Source of the DNA: Carallia brachiata
Taxonomy: Eukaryota > Streptophyta > Magnoliopsida > Malpighiales > Rhizophoraceae
Assembly (NCBI GenBank): GCA_021464245.1
Contig: JADCRB010000030.1
Coordinates: 1,329,376 to 1,393,375, forward strand
DNA: 64,000 nt
Direction: 5' to 3'
Below, in pieces: positions 1-10,817 of this stretch. Made by a program: the position numbers and the translations under genes. The notes below the pieces were generated by a model that did no database searches, was not told the origin of the DNA, and saw nothing but the letters and a program-made list of their open reading frames with translations. Positions within the stretch are counted from its first letter, which is position 1. Each line of letters opens with the position of its first letter.

Positions 1-789
1 AAACATATATATTTGCAACATATTACAACAACAACAATGTCTTAATTTCAAATTTTATTTCAAATTTTATCTGGGTCGGACAATCATCTACCTCATAACA
101 CCAAAGATCATGAATTTTCATTAGTTTGCTGTCAGTCAGAACTAGTTAATCCTAGCAAAAGCAGCGAAATAACATAGGACAACCTCTTGCATTGTCTTAA
201 ACAAATCTTGCACTGCCAGAGGGACGACCCAGGGTTCTGTAGCTGTCCCTTGCATTATATGTGTCTTCTCGCTATTGGTTTGTCCGTAAAGAAACACAGT
301 TCCTAGTCAATGTGTGTCAAATCATAGTAACTGTTCAAAACCACAATTTTCAAACCCATTATGTTTTATAATTGGCAAAAATAACCAAAAAAACAGATAA
401 ATAATAACCAATAAATAAAAATTTCTAACAAAATAAGAATACTAATCGATGAGTCAAACTACGAGTGGACCTTAAAACCAAAGAAACTAAATCCAAAAAT
501 TAAAATTAAATAAGAATTAGCAAACCAAATTTACCGTTTAATAGACGAGATTAACGTCAAAATCAAGAAGCAGAGAAAGAAACTGGTGAACACACCGTTA
601 AACGGCTCTTCTGTCTTGAAAAAAAAAAATTCATTTTCCTATTCGGGAGTCCTATTCCTATTAGTAAATCCTAATTAAGCTAGGAAAACTTATAAAAAAT
701 TACTAAATATTTTTAAAAAATGATCTTCCTGTAATTAAATATTAATTAATGTCAAAGATCTTGTAAATCTCTGGTGACCGTTGGCAAAC
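1..789. other. AT-rich intergenic, no gene seen
   Basis: No credible coding frame or RNA gene is visible. The stretch is AT-rich with short homopolymers. Its last nine bases (781-789) are the left target-site duplication of the adjacent MITE. Confidence 0.6.
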
Positions 790-1295
790 GGGATATGCAT
801 TAAAAAAATCCTAAATCTTTAGATTTTTTTTTCATTTAAGTTCTAAATATTTTTGAGATTTCATTTCAGTTCTAAATTTTTTGATTTTTCTCAAAATCAG
901 TCCTTCCGTTAGTCAAACCGTTAAAAATTACTGTTCACTAATAGAAATTTTTTTAAAAAGGTAAAATACACTATTTAAATATTTTTTTGTTATTAAATGC
1001 TTATATTTTACTCTCAAATAGTAACATGTAAGTTGAGATTTTAGATTTTTTATTTTTTATTTTATTTTTTTAAGATTATACAAAATATTTCTGTTAACTG
1101 GTAAATTGAAATAATGTATTTTACCTTTTTAAAAAAATTTCCGTTAGTGAACAGTAATTTTTAACGGTTTGACTAACGGAAGGACTGATTTGGAGCAAAA
1201 TCAAAAAGTTTAGAACTGAAATGAAATCTCAAAAAGGTTTAGAACTTAAATGAAAAAAAATCTAAAGGTTTAGGACTTTTTTTTATACATATCCC
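790..1295. mobile_element. Mutator-like MITE with long terminal inverted repeats
   Basis: A 506-bp non-coding element begins GGGATATG and ends CATATCCC. Its ends are long inverted repeats of well over 100 bp: the left arm (790 to about 980) pairs with the right arm (about 1100 to 1295) with few mismatches. It is flanked by a perfect 9-bp direct repeat, TTGGCAAAC, at 781-789 and 1296-1304. A 9-bp target-site duplication with long TIRs is typical of Mutator-like elements. No transposase frame is present, so it would be non-autonomous. Confidence 0.85.
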
Positions 1296-1304
1296 TTGGC
1301 AAAC

Positions 1305-2300
1305 AAATCAAGAGACAGAGAGAGAGAAAAAAAAAAAAAAAAAAGGTCAAGAGAGATTTCCAGCCCATTAATTAAACCTTGAACAAAAAAAAAAAAAAAG
1401 CCCATTAATTAAACGGGCATCTTTTAATGATTAAAACGGGCAGATTTTTAAATGCTTAACGGGCAACTTTCAGATAAAAAAAAGGGGCATTTTTTTTCTT
1501 TGTAAAAGAAAAAATGGTTAACTTATAATTAACCCAAGGCCTTGACACACTCGAAATTTCTGAAACTATTCAAATGCAAGTTTATGTATCCATCTCTTCC
1601 CTCAAAAAACCAAAAAAAATAAAAAAAGAATGCATAGGAAACATTTGTTTGCTATTCAAGCAATCAAATTGCCATTTATTTTAGATAAATAAAATATTAA
1701 GAGGAGTCCCTTCTAAATCCTACTAAAAAATAAGGATTTAGATGATCTATTTATGTTTTTGTTTTTTTTTGGAAAAGAGTCATATAAAATAGAGAAATTG
1801 ATAAGAAGTGAAGTTTGAATCTCAACCTTCTACTTAAGTATAATATCTGATAGCTAATCCAAGTATCTATTTCTATGTTTTATTCTTTGATCTGCAACTA
1901 TTTCTGTTATTAACTTCTCATAGTTTGCAGCCTCACTTCTCCTTTATATAAATTAAAGCCTACCTGTACACATACATGTCTGATCATCGGATCAGACAAA
2001 ATCCAATGCTGTTGGATTCTTTCCTGCAAGAAACCAACAATTAAACTGGGCTTTCCTTGATAATCTTATTCTAAAATTTCTTTTTTTTTTACCAAAAAAA
2101 TTTCCAAAATTTCTAATTTGGTGAGGGAAACATGAAATATTATATAGTCAAGAAAAATTGGCTCAAATGGACCAACCACTGTGTCATGTGGGTATTATTT
2201 TTCTGGCGTTCGTGTGTTTTGGGCCAGACGTGGCTCTGTTAGTGCATAAATTTGGCCCAAAAAGGACTTTTTCATTTTTTTTTTTTTATGAAGGCCCAAA
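1305..2300. other. AT-rich intergenic, no gene seen
   Basis: Poly(A) runs occur near 1330-1345 and 1385-1399. No coding frame, RNA gene or clear repeat boundary is visible. Confidence 0.5.
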
Positions 2301-2640
2301 ACGGACATTATTTGTGCATAATGAGTGCAGGGATTTGGTCTCCAATGGGGTGTCACCGTTCCATCCACAAGCCAATATCATTAATGAGTGCAGGGATTTA
2401 ATGTCCAGAGGATGGGATATTCACCTTTGCCACACATACTGCGAAGCTAATAGAGTTGCTGATGCTCTTGCCACGGTAGCTTTGTCTTTCCCCATTGGTT
2501 TTCGCTTATTGGATCAACCTCCAACTAAGGTGCGCCAGCTTATGCAGGACGATGCCGCAGGGGTCAGCTTCCCTTAAAATCGTAGTTTTGTAATTGGGGT
2601 CTTCCCTCCAAATGTTGAGCAAAATTTTACTCCCTGCATT
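2300..2640 (+). pseudogene. LINE remnant: C-terminal end of an RNase H-like domain
   Basis: The translated segment from about 2375 to 2576 contains HTYCEANRVADALA followed by a PP-x-x-V...D-x-x-G-V tail. This matches the C-terminal end of the RNase H-like domain of plant non-LTR (LINE) retrotransposon ORF2, where the conserved motif is H-x-Y-R-E-x-N-R-x-A-D-x-L-A. The frame ends at a TAA at 2575-2577. No reverse transcriptase or catalytic RNase H residues remain. A 20-base stretch encoding NECRDL occurs twice (about 2320 and 2383), which suggests a small local duplication or a composite insertion. The open frame extends upstream to 2158, but that part has no recognisable homology. Confidence 0.6.
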
Positions 2641-5039
2641 TCAGCCCTACAATTTTGAATTTCAATTAAAACTAATTAATTGTTCACATTAATATTTAAG
2701 GTTTCGTCTTTCAACATATTCTATTTTAAATTTAAATTTTATTGACTGTTATTAAAGCCTGTATTAATTTGTAACATGTAATTTACTCTAAATTTTTGAA
2801 AGTTTGTAAGCACTTTTTAATTTTAGGAAGGATACTTATACTCTTGAACTTTTTTGAATCAAATAAATATATAAGTAACAAAAAAGAATGATAGCTAGCC
2901 TACACATGCATACATTAGTATTATTCAACATCGGCTAAAGCATCTCCAAAACGTTTCGAGTATCAACCCGCACTTTTTGACAATGAAGGCATATATAAAG
3001 TTATAAGCTAATGCAAGTGTGGTATCAAAGCAAAGGAAGATGCACCGAAATTACCCAATGATGGTCTTAATTTCCGTCTGGAACTGTGTAGCTATCAGTA
3101 ATAGTCTTATCTAACATTAGCAAACCTATTTATCCACAATTATAAAAGGAATTGATCTATTATATTCTATTGACAAAATAAACTTATTTTGTCCCTTGTA
3201 ATCACTTGATGGACATAATATTTTTGTCGGAAAAATTTTGTATTCCTTATCATATTACCCAATGGTTACAAAAGATACAATAAACTTATTTTGTTAAAAT
3301 GCATAGTCAATTTAGGGCAAAAAATAACTAAATATATCATACAAATATAATATCCAGCCAATCAATTTATAACACATTGAATCGATCTTGGTTCTAAGAA
3401 ATCCTTGGGATGTGCTGTTTTTCGTCAGAGATCATGTAGCATTTGTAAAGTTTGGTTATGAAAGTTGTTCGCATTTCATAATATTTCATTATAAAAAGTT
3501 TTAGGGCATGCAATGAACGCTTTTAATTGCCAAACTGAAAAAGAATTTTCTCCATTTGCTCAGATCAACATCAAACGCAAGTCCCGTACACATGTTATAA
3601 TAACATAATGGGTATTTAATTAATTCAAATAGCGATGATTGTAGCTTAAAATACTATAAATTATCCATGCATGCCTAACTAACATTACACAACACGTTCA
3701 ACAAGATTGACTCATCATAAATTTTACTTATAAAAAAAGAAACGAAGAAATAATAGGCCTCGATCACCCTATATCCTTTTTAATACTAATTTCAAATACA
3801 AAAATACTAGTTGACAAAACTTAAGTAGCCCCAAATGCCAACACAAAATGAAATTGTTGGCAGGTCCCATAAAGATGGTGAAACTTTTTAAGGATCCCTT
3901 AAAATTATGTGCTCCTTAACATTATCCTTGAAAATACAGACACGTTGAAAATGAAGGGTATTGCGTGTCAGACACTTATCCGACACGTATATGCTACAGA
4001 CATGTGTCTAAGACGATTATAAGTATCCGTAAAAAAAATATTTTGCAAAAAATTCAGACACGCGTATTAGACGTGAGAAGGACAAGTGTCCAACACGTCA
4101 CGGACACGTTTGAATATTTTATGATTATTTTTAATAAATAAAAAAATTTAAGAACTATAATTTAACGTTGTCACTTATCAGTAAATTTTAAACCGTTCGT
4201 ATTTCTTTAATTTTAATAAAAATTAAATTAATTACAAAATCTTATATTTATATTTTAATACTTTATAATAAAGAACAAAAAATCTTACGATATATGCTTT
4301 AATTAAAAAATTTCTAAAACCTATAATAAGTATAAACACATATTTTTTAATGTTTTCAAGTGAATAAAATTTATAAAATTGCTTAAAAATATATATATGA
4401 TGTACAAAAATTTTATAAATTCATTTTGTTTATATATATATATTACTATGTCGATGTCTTAATATTTTTAAAATTAGTGTGTCGTTATATTCATATTATG
4501 TCATGTTGTATTCGTATCGCTGTATTTATATCCGTACTTTATATAATTATTATCTTAAATTACAGCTATATAGTAAAATTCTTTCTAATAATGCTATAAA
4601 AAAATTTGAAATTTATTTACACGGAAAAAAATGATAACATTACGCTGTGCCTAATATTACTAATCTATTGGCAAACATGACTCAAGATTCACTGGTCCCT
4701 AGACGGTTAAGGGGCATATGGAAGATGCATTTGAGTTTTTTAACCTTTATAAGTTTCTGCTATGCTTATTTATATTTTTTTATTAGGTACAACTTACACT
4801 CTATTTTATGTCAAACATAAAATTAGATTATATTTAAATTTTTCAACAGAATTCTATGTAATGTTTTTCTGTTATTTGACATTGGTTCAGCAGATTATCC
4901 CTGAGAGAATTAAAATAAAAAATTCCTTTCAAAAATTTTAATGCATAAGTTCATAATAGTCGTTATTCCACATCAGTCTCGTAGAAAGTTTGGGATTAAA
5001 TAACTTTACGTTTGATTGTAAAAAAAAAAAAAAAAACAC
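2641..5039. other. AT-rich intergenic, no gene seen
   Basis: There is no credible coding frame. A cluster of GACACG-type words lies at about 3940-4115 and is listed separately. A TGGTATCAAAGC string at 3020-3031 resembles a retrotransposon primer-binding site, but no LTR or coding domain accompanies it. Confidence 0.5.
3940..4115. repeat. Cluster of GTGTC/GACAC palindromic words
   Basis: The words GTGTC and GACAC(G) recur many times on both strands, for example CCGACACG, GACATGTGTC, CAGACACGCG and CACGGACACG. They form a degenerate, partly palindromic block in otherwise AT-rich DNA. Such blocks are seen in some plant transposable elements. I cannot assign this one to a family, and no terminal repeats are obvious. 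Confidence 0.4.
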
Positions 5040-5260
5040 TTTACGTTTGACATTATTTGATGCTCACCTTCTGTCCCACGTGGGAAGACTGCATTTGTAG
5101 CCCACGTGAGTTGTGGGCCCGACGTGTCGGATAATAATCGAAGGTGCCACGTACTAGCACATCCTCTTGGTCCACGCACTGGACAGTCAAGCTCTCGATC
5201 ATCAAACTCTACCACCCGCCCATCTCTCTCTCTCTCTAATTTTCCTTGTTCGATTGCTTG
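5040..5260. promoter_or_regulatory. GC-rich island with two G-boxes
   Basis: A short GC-richer block stands out from AT-rich flanks. It has CACGTG hexamers near 5077 and 5102, further ACGT cores (GACGTG, CCACGTAC), and a CT microsatellite at about 5224-5238. G-boxes bind bHLH, bZIP and BZR1-type factors in plants. No gene start can be assigned on either side, so a promoter role is inference. Confidence 0.3.
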
Positions 5261-6639
5261 ACGAAGGAGAGTTACGAAAGTGACCCCGTCCCCTGAGAAA
5301 TGTTTGATGGGTGTGTGTTAAGTGGAATCAAGATAAATTAATATGACGTTGATTGTTAGATAATTGTATTTAAAAAAATAAAAATAAAATAAATTATTAA
5401 ATAATATTAAATAAATTATATATCTATTTATATTTTTATAACACACAAAAATAACAATGTTTCACAGTTTTCTAAGATAAACGTTTTAGAATTGTATTTT
5501 GACGTGTTCAAATCCAACCCTGCAGTTTGGCCTTTTGTTGCCTAGTTGCTACGTTTTACAAAATGTCATTGGGCCCTGCACAATCCTCGTTATATGAATA
5601 TCTCTTCTAATTGGGGTCGGTAAGAATTTTTCAGGCTATTCAGTTCTATGACTTAGTCCACGGCAAACTAAAACTTGTTAAAAAAAAAATGAAGCTAATG
5701 TAAACTGAAAGTAGAAGAGTTAGGTTTGCTGATTAAGATAGGTTCTAGATTAATTAGTCTGGCGCCCTAAAAATACTGAATAAATTTTGCAGACAAGTTA
5801 TTAGTAGAAAACAAAATAATAACGTACCAATGTGGGGATTGGCAATATAATAGTTTTTTTTGTCTATTAAAAATTAATTCGGACATGAATTATATATAAT
5901 GAAAACAATTCTCTCATTTCATAAATCTTATATTATCATTTTTTAACATTAAAATCTAAGATTTCTAAAATAGAAGTATAAAGAGAGGAACCACAATACA
6001 ATAATTTTGCTGGCCATTCATTTAACTAATGAATGGTACGTGTTGATCAATATTGCGGGAAACGGTACACAACGGGAATTGCCCTCATCTAGTTTTAAAG
6101 AAAATTGGAAAAATTTTGTAAGTAGTAGATCAATGTGGTAAATTCATTAATTTGGTAAACATATCTATTAAATCGAAAAACACTAAAAAAAATATATCAA
6201 TTTTGAATAATTTTTTTGCTTCTCACACACCTTTTATTACATTAGAGCTCTGTTTTTTGTTTCATCAAAACAGATAGTCCAACAATAAAAAAAAAAGAAA
6301 AATAAGACTCAAGTTTAATAATCAAAATTTTAAACTTTTTAACTCAATAATCAAATTTTAAACTTAAGTATTTAAGATATATACTTCTAATTAACTAAAT
6401 TAATTGCTACCTCTTCAAAATAAGACCCACCCCCCACTTGGAAAACAAACCCCTTGTCAAAGAAAACTATTGGAAGAGTTCTGTTATAATTATTTGAATT
6501 GTTCACAGTCTTTAGGGGAGGTCTGATTCTCCTTAGTGAAATTATCGGACACCACTCTCAATTTTTTTTTATTTTAACGAAAAAAAAAACAGCAAACCAA
6601 TGGAAAAATTAAAGAAGTACAGGATAGGGAAAATGACAG
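5261..6639. other. AT-rich intergenic, no gene seen
   Basis: No supported gene. Several short AT-rich direct and inverted repeats resemble degraded MITEs, for example around 5340-5460. Confidence 0.5.
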
Positions 6640-6865
6640 ATGGGGAGTGATGGTCCCCATCGGCCCTACCCGCATGAACGGCCGCACGTGGGGAAAGGCG
6701 TCGCCCTGGCTTCGGTGGGTTCGGCCAGCTAAGCTATCTCGTCTCTCGGCCCCGCCGCCTCCTTCCCTACCCACAATAGCTTAGCTGGAACCGCACGTGC
6801 TCTAGCTGCGACGTTAAAATCTGTGGGCTGGGCTGGATGGGAGACCCGCACTCACAACCTGCACA
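6640..6865. promoter_or_regulatory. GC-rich island with G-boxes and a perfect inverted repeat
   Basis: This is the most GC-rich non-coding block in the first 10 kb. It has CACGTG at 6685-6690 and 6794-6799, each preceded by CCG. A perfect 13-bp inverted repeat (CCAGCTAAGCTAT at 6725-6737, its complement at 6776-6788) encloses a C-rich 38-base spacer. The open frame across it (minus strand, 6574-6774) has a low-complexity translation and no recognisable domain. Regulatory island or transposon fragment are both possible. Confidence 0.3.
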
Positions 6866-8035
6866 GTAATATTTTGCATCCAAGACTGTTACGTAATTAA
6901 AAATAATGACTTTTAATTAAATGATTAAGCTTCAAATTCTGGTTCATTAACTTTTTTTTAAAACAAATATTTTGTATCTATCGTTTTAAAATTTATGTTC
7001 GGTAGTTTTGACATAATTAATTGAAATATTTTATTGGAAATTTTTAATTATGTGGCTAAATTATGCGGCTCAATTTTTATTTTCTGATGTTTTGTTTTCC
7101 TTTGTAATTGAAAAAAAATATCATAGCAATTGAATATTTCGAGTGCCAATAGCCCAAATTAAGTGTGCTGTAATTTGGTTTAATTTAGATAATATCCACA
7201 AATTTTTATTAAAAAAGGGAAAGAGATAAATCCATATGTGCAAAAAGAGGGCTTAAATCCACATGCGCAAAAGGAGGAAAAAAAAAAAAAACAAGCAAAA
7301 AATAATAGAATAACTCTTGTATTCCTTTAGTGCTTCTATTAAAATTTGTGTTGAGTTGTGCATTCCGCTTGCATTGGCTTCATCGTTTGTTTATTTACTA
7401 CATTTTTTTTTCTTTTTTTCTCTTTTTTCTATCTTTAAGAATTGTTAGTTTAACTATTGAAAGATGAGAATAAGAGAAATACTAGAGTTTAAATTTTAAA
7501 TTTCTCAATTATAAATTATTTTTTTCGACTATCTCAATTATTGCTGAGTCTACTTTTTTTTTTTCTTTTTTTTATTACTATTTACTTTAGATGCAATTAG
7601 TTTCGGTGATTTTTTTTCCCTGTTATTAGCATCATTCCACGACTTGTATTTTTAGTAAAGCATCAGAATCTCAAGGTAAAGAGCGCGTGTAATTATAATA
7701 AAATGTTTCTGCGGTAAAATTTATATAATAAAATATTAAATAATAATATTAATTCTATTTGATAATCGGATTAACATGCATTTGAACTTTGTTACGCGGA
7801 CAAATTTAGATTAACAAAATCAAAACATTACAAAAGAGTTTATTAGTAGAGATGTATTAACTTAGATTTTTTATAGGCAAAATCAAAATTAAGTTAAAGT
7901 AATATACATTATTAAACAATTGATTTAAAAAATAAATAAATAAATTTTTTAATATTATTAAATAAATTATATAATTATTTTAATATAATTATAATAATAA
8001 AATTTTATTAATATAATAATTATATTCATTTCCGA
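6866..8035. other. AT-rich intergenic, no gene seen
   Basis: Homopolymer-rich and AT-rich. No coding frame, RNA gene or clear element boundary was found. Confidence 0.5.
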
Positions 8036-8265
8036 TGGGGACCACGTTCAGGAATCACGTGTGTGGGGGAAAGTTCCAGGACGTCGAAACTTAAAATGGA
8101 CCCCATGAAAGTGGTGTGGTCTCGCAACTGCCGCGTTGATTAGGTGTTGGTGATTTTCCCGCGTATGGGGCGAAAGCCGACTGAGGCAGAGCCACCACTG
8201 CCACCCCCACATGCAAAGGTATCGTGACTTGTTTTTCCAGTGGACTTGAACGCATAGCAAAACAA
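8036..8265. promoter_or_regulatory. GC-richer block with a composite G-box/BRRE
   Basis: The block contains CACGTGTG starting at 8056. This combines a G-box with CGTGTG, the brassinosteroid-response element recognised by BZR1-type factors. It lies 2.8 kb upstream of a BZR1-type gene, so it could be a distal element of that gene, but distance and lack of other evidence make this weak. No convincing protein is encoded. Confidence 0.2.
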
Positions 8266-8671
8266 TTAACACGAAGAAAGGATTATTAAAGAGAAAAAAT
8301 ATTTTTTATCATCTCATATATATTTAAAAATAAGTGATGAGAGAGAAAAAAATGATAAATTTTTTTTGAGAAGTAATAGAAAGTAGGAGAAAATAATATA
8401 AAATATGTAAGAATAATAATTTTATCTTTCATAATAAATTTTATAAAAATATTTTATTTAGGAAAAATTATAATTTTAAAATTATTTTAGGGATAGAATT
8501 GGTTCTGTTGAGGTAGGGAGGATTAAAGGAATTAAAAACTTTACTTTCCCGCACTTTTCAAATATTTTTCAAATATAATAATTTACCTTAATTCTCTCAC
8601 TTTTCTTTTTCTCCTCCCACTTTTTCCCTCCCAAACACAGTATAAAAGTATTGAGAGAACATAATTTATTT

Positions 8672-8713
<42 letters not shown>

Positions 8714-10610
8714 TTAAAAGAATTTTTGACATTATGCGGCATCAATGTGCATCTATTGTGATGCTCATATAATATTGCCACTAAAATTTTCTGTTACAGC
8801 ATTTGCATGATTCATTATTTTTATTAGAAAGATAAATATATAATTAAATAAATATAATTGCCTGATTATTTTTCTCTTCCTTCATCCAATGGGAGGGTCC
8901 GTGGGTCCTACCTTATTTTTCTGTTTTGAGCTCGTTGTTTGTCCACATCTGTACCGTTCAACCAGAACATCGCGTCATACCCACCTCAAATCCCGGAAAG
9001 AGAGCATCTTTTCTAATCCTTAATCATCGCATGCCAATTATTCTGTGCGGACACCCACAAATTAGCAACCATCATGCGCCCGCTACACACCATCAGACGA
9101 ATAAAGATCATCATTATGTTGTGATCCGCTTCACCATTCTAATAAGTGGCAATTTTTTGAGGTCCCAAGACAAAGAGTAAAAAGCTATTGAACCAAGACT
9201 AAATAATTGTTAATTTGTATTTTCAATTGACACTCTGCAATTAGGCAAAAAAAAAAAAAAAAGACCGTAAATTTTTTTTTTGAGAGAATTCTAGTTTTGA
9301 TGATACGTCTAAAAGTTGCACGAATAAGTGAAAATTAAATTTCTGATAAAAAAAAGTGAAAATTATTTCATTATATAATTTATAATTTAATAATTTTTTA
9401 ATTAAAAAAATATTAAGTTTGATATGCCAAAAATAATTTTAAGGATAGCTTTGACTGATTTCTATTATTTATGTGTCTGTATAGCGATAAGTATAAATCA
9501 CAGGAGACAAGACCAACAAGAATTGTCTACCTGGTCACATACACGAAGGTGAAGAAAAATTTTACTGGAATAATTTTCTCGGAAAAAAAAAACAAAAAGG
9601 GAAAAAAAACCACGGCACAAAATCTGGGTCAATCATGACAATTGAGACGGCCAAAAAAGCTCACACTTTTTTCACCGAGAAAGCAACTGACATTTCGCAA
9701 CCGTATAAAGCAGTATTATGAGGTCACAGACTCACCACAGTTTAAGTACCTCCTTTCTTCTTGCCTACATCCAGAGAAATTACTTACCACATTAGGGTTA
9801 GAACATCAGTAAAACGGTAAATCAGAGCAGTTCTGTTCTCTAACGACTATGTAGAAAATTAGTTTTTTTTAAATTTATTTATTAAAAAGTTGAGAGTTTG
9901 AAATAATGCATTTACAAACTAAAATCTGACTACTAAAATTATTATAATACAACACATGGACTCTGTAAAGTCAGAAAAGAAGAATAAATTTACCAAACAC
10001 ACATAAAACAACAAAAAAGATGCTTAGGTACTGATAAATATTTTTCAAACTAACATACTTCTATAACCTTTTTTTGGGACTAAAATTCTATTATCAAATA
10101 TCATGTAATTGATGATCATTTTATTATTTAAATAGTAAAAAATATATATATAAATAAATAAATAAATAAATAAATAATAAATATATATATATATATATTA
10201 AACATTATAACTTTATTTTAGTCATCAGTAATAATAATTAATATTTAACAACAATAATTAATAATCAATAATAAAACTAATAAGCAACAAGTAAACTAAA
10301 CACTACTTAAAACTATTTTAAGTGGCCCTGATTAATGTAAAAATGGACGAATCAAGGAAACAACCATTAGTAAAAAGGCTCAATAATTGGACATTTTAGC
10401 AACGGTGATTGACACTTTGTATGAATTTCGTTGCATTTGCATTTCCCATTGCCAGTGGGCATGTCCATTGCATGATTTGCTTTTCCTCCCCCTTCCTTTT
10501 CGTATTCTTTAATGTGGGTTGGAAAGAAGGAAGGATAGGGAGGGGCACAAAATAGACCTATCATCCCCTTCTTACAAAACAGCATCCGTTTCCTTCCTGC
10601 GAGTGTGAAA
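8266..10610. other. Intergenic region upstream of the BZR1-type gene
   Basis: An (AT)n microsatellite lies at about 8672-8711, and ATAA/AT repeats at about 10143-10199. A moderately GC-rich block sits at 8880-9175; its open frame (8926-9180) has no recognisable domain. No TATA box is obvious close to the expected transcription start of the downstream gene. Confidence 0.45.
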
Positions 10611-10620
10611 AAGGATCGTG

Positions 10621-10800
10621 CAAGAGAAAGAGAGAGAGGAATCTAAAAGGAAACAGCAGCACTGACCCCGTGATAAAGAGGCAGAAGAAGTCACGCACAT
10701 CACCTCCAGCAAAACAGAAACAGTCTTAGAGAGAGAGACAGAGAAACCGAAAAAAAAAAAAAAAAAGAACGTTAAGAGAGAGAGAAGAGAGAGAGAGAGA
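10621..10800 (+). repeat. GA-rich 5' leader of the BZR1-type gene
   Basis: Repeated AGAGAG tracts (about 10627-10640, 10730-10745, 10772-10800) precede the start codon at 10818. GA/CT-rich leaders and promoters are common in plants and are bound by BPC/GAGA-binding proteins. The position just before the ATG suggests it is transcribed as 5' UTR. Confidence 0.5.
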
Positions 10801-10817
10801 CTGGGGGTTGCCGGAAA

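Noticed and set aside
3020..3031. TGGTATCAAAGC as an LTR retrotransposon primer-binding site
   Set aside because: Twelve bases with one mismatch to the common plant PBS, but no LTR pair, polypurine tract or coding domain nearby.
6574..6774. 66-codon minus-strand frame over the GC-rich island
   Set aside because: No recognisable domain, ends in homopolymer-derived Phe codons, and no sign of splicing or conservation can be judged.
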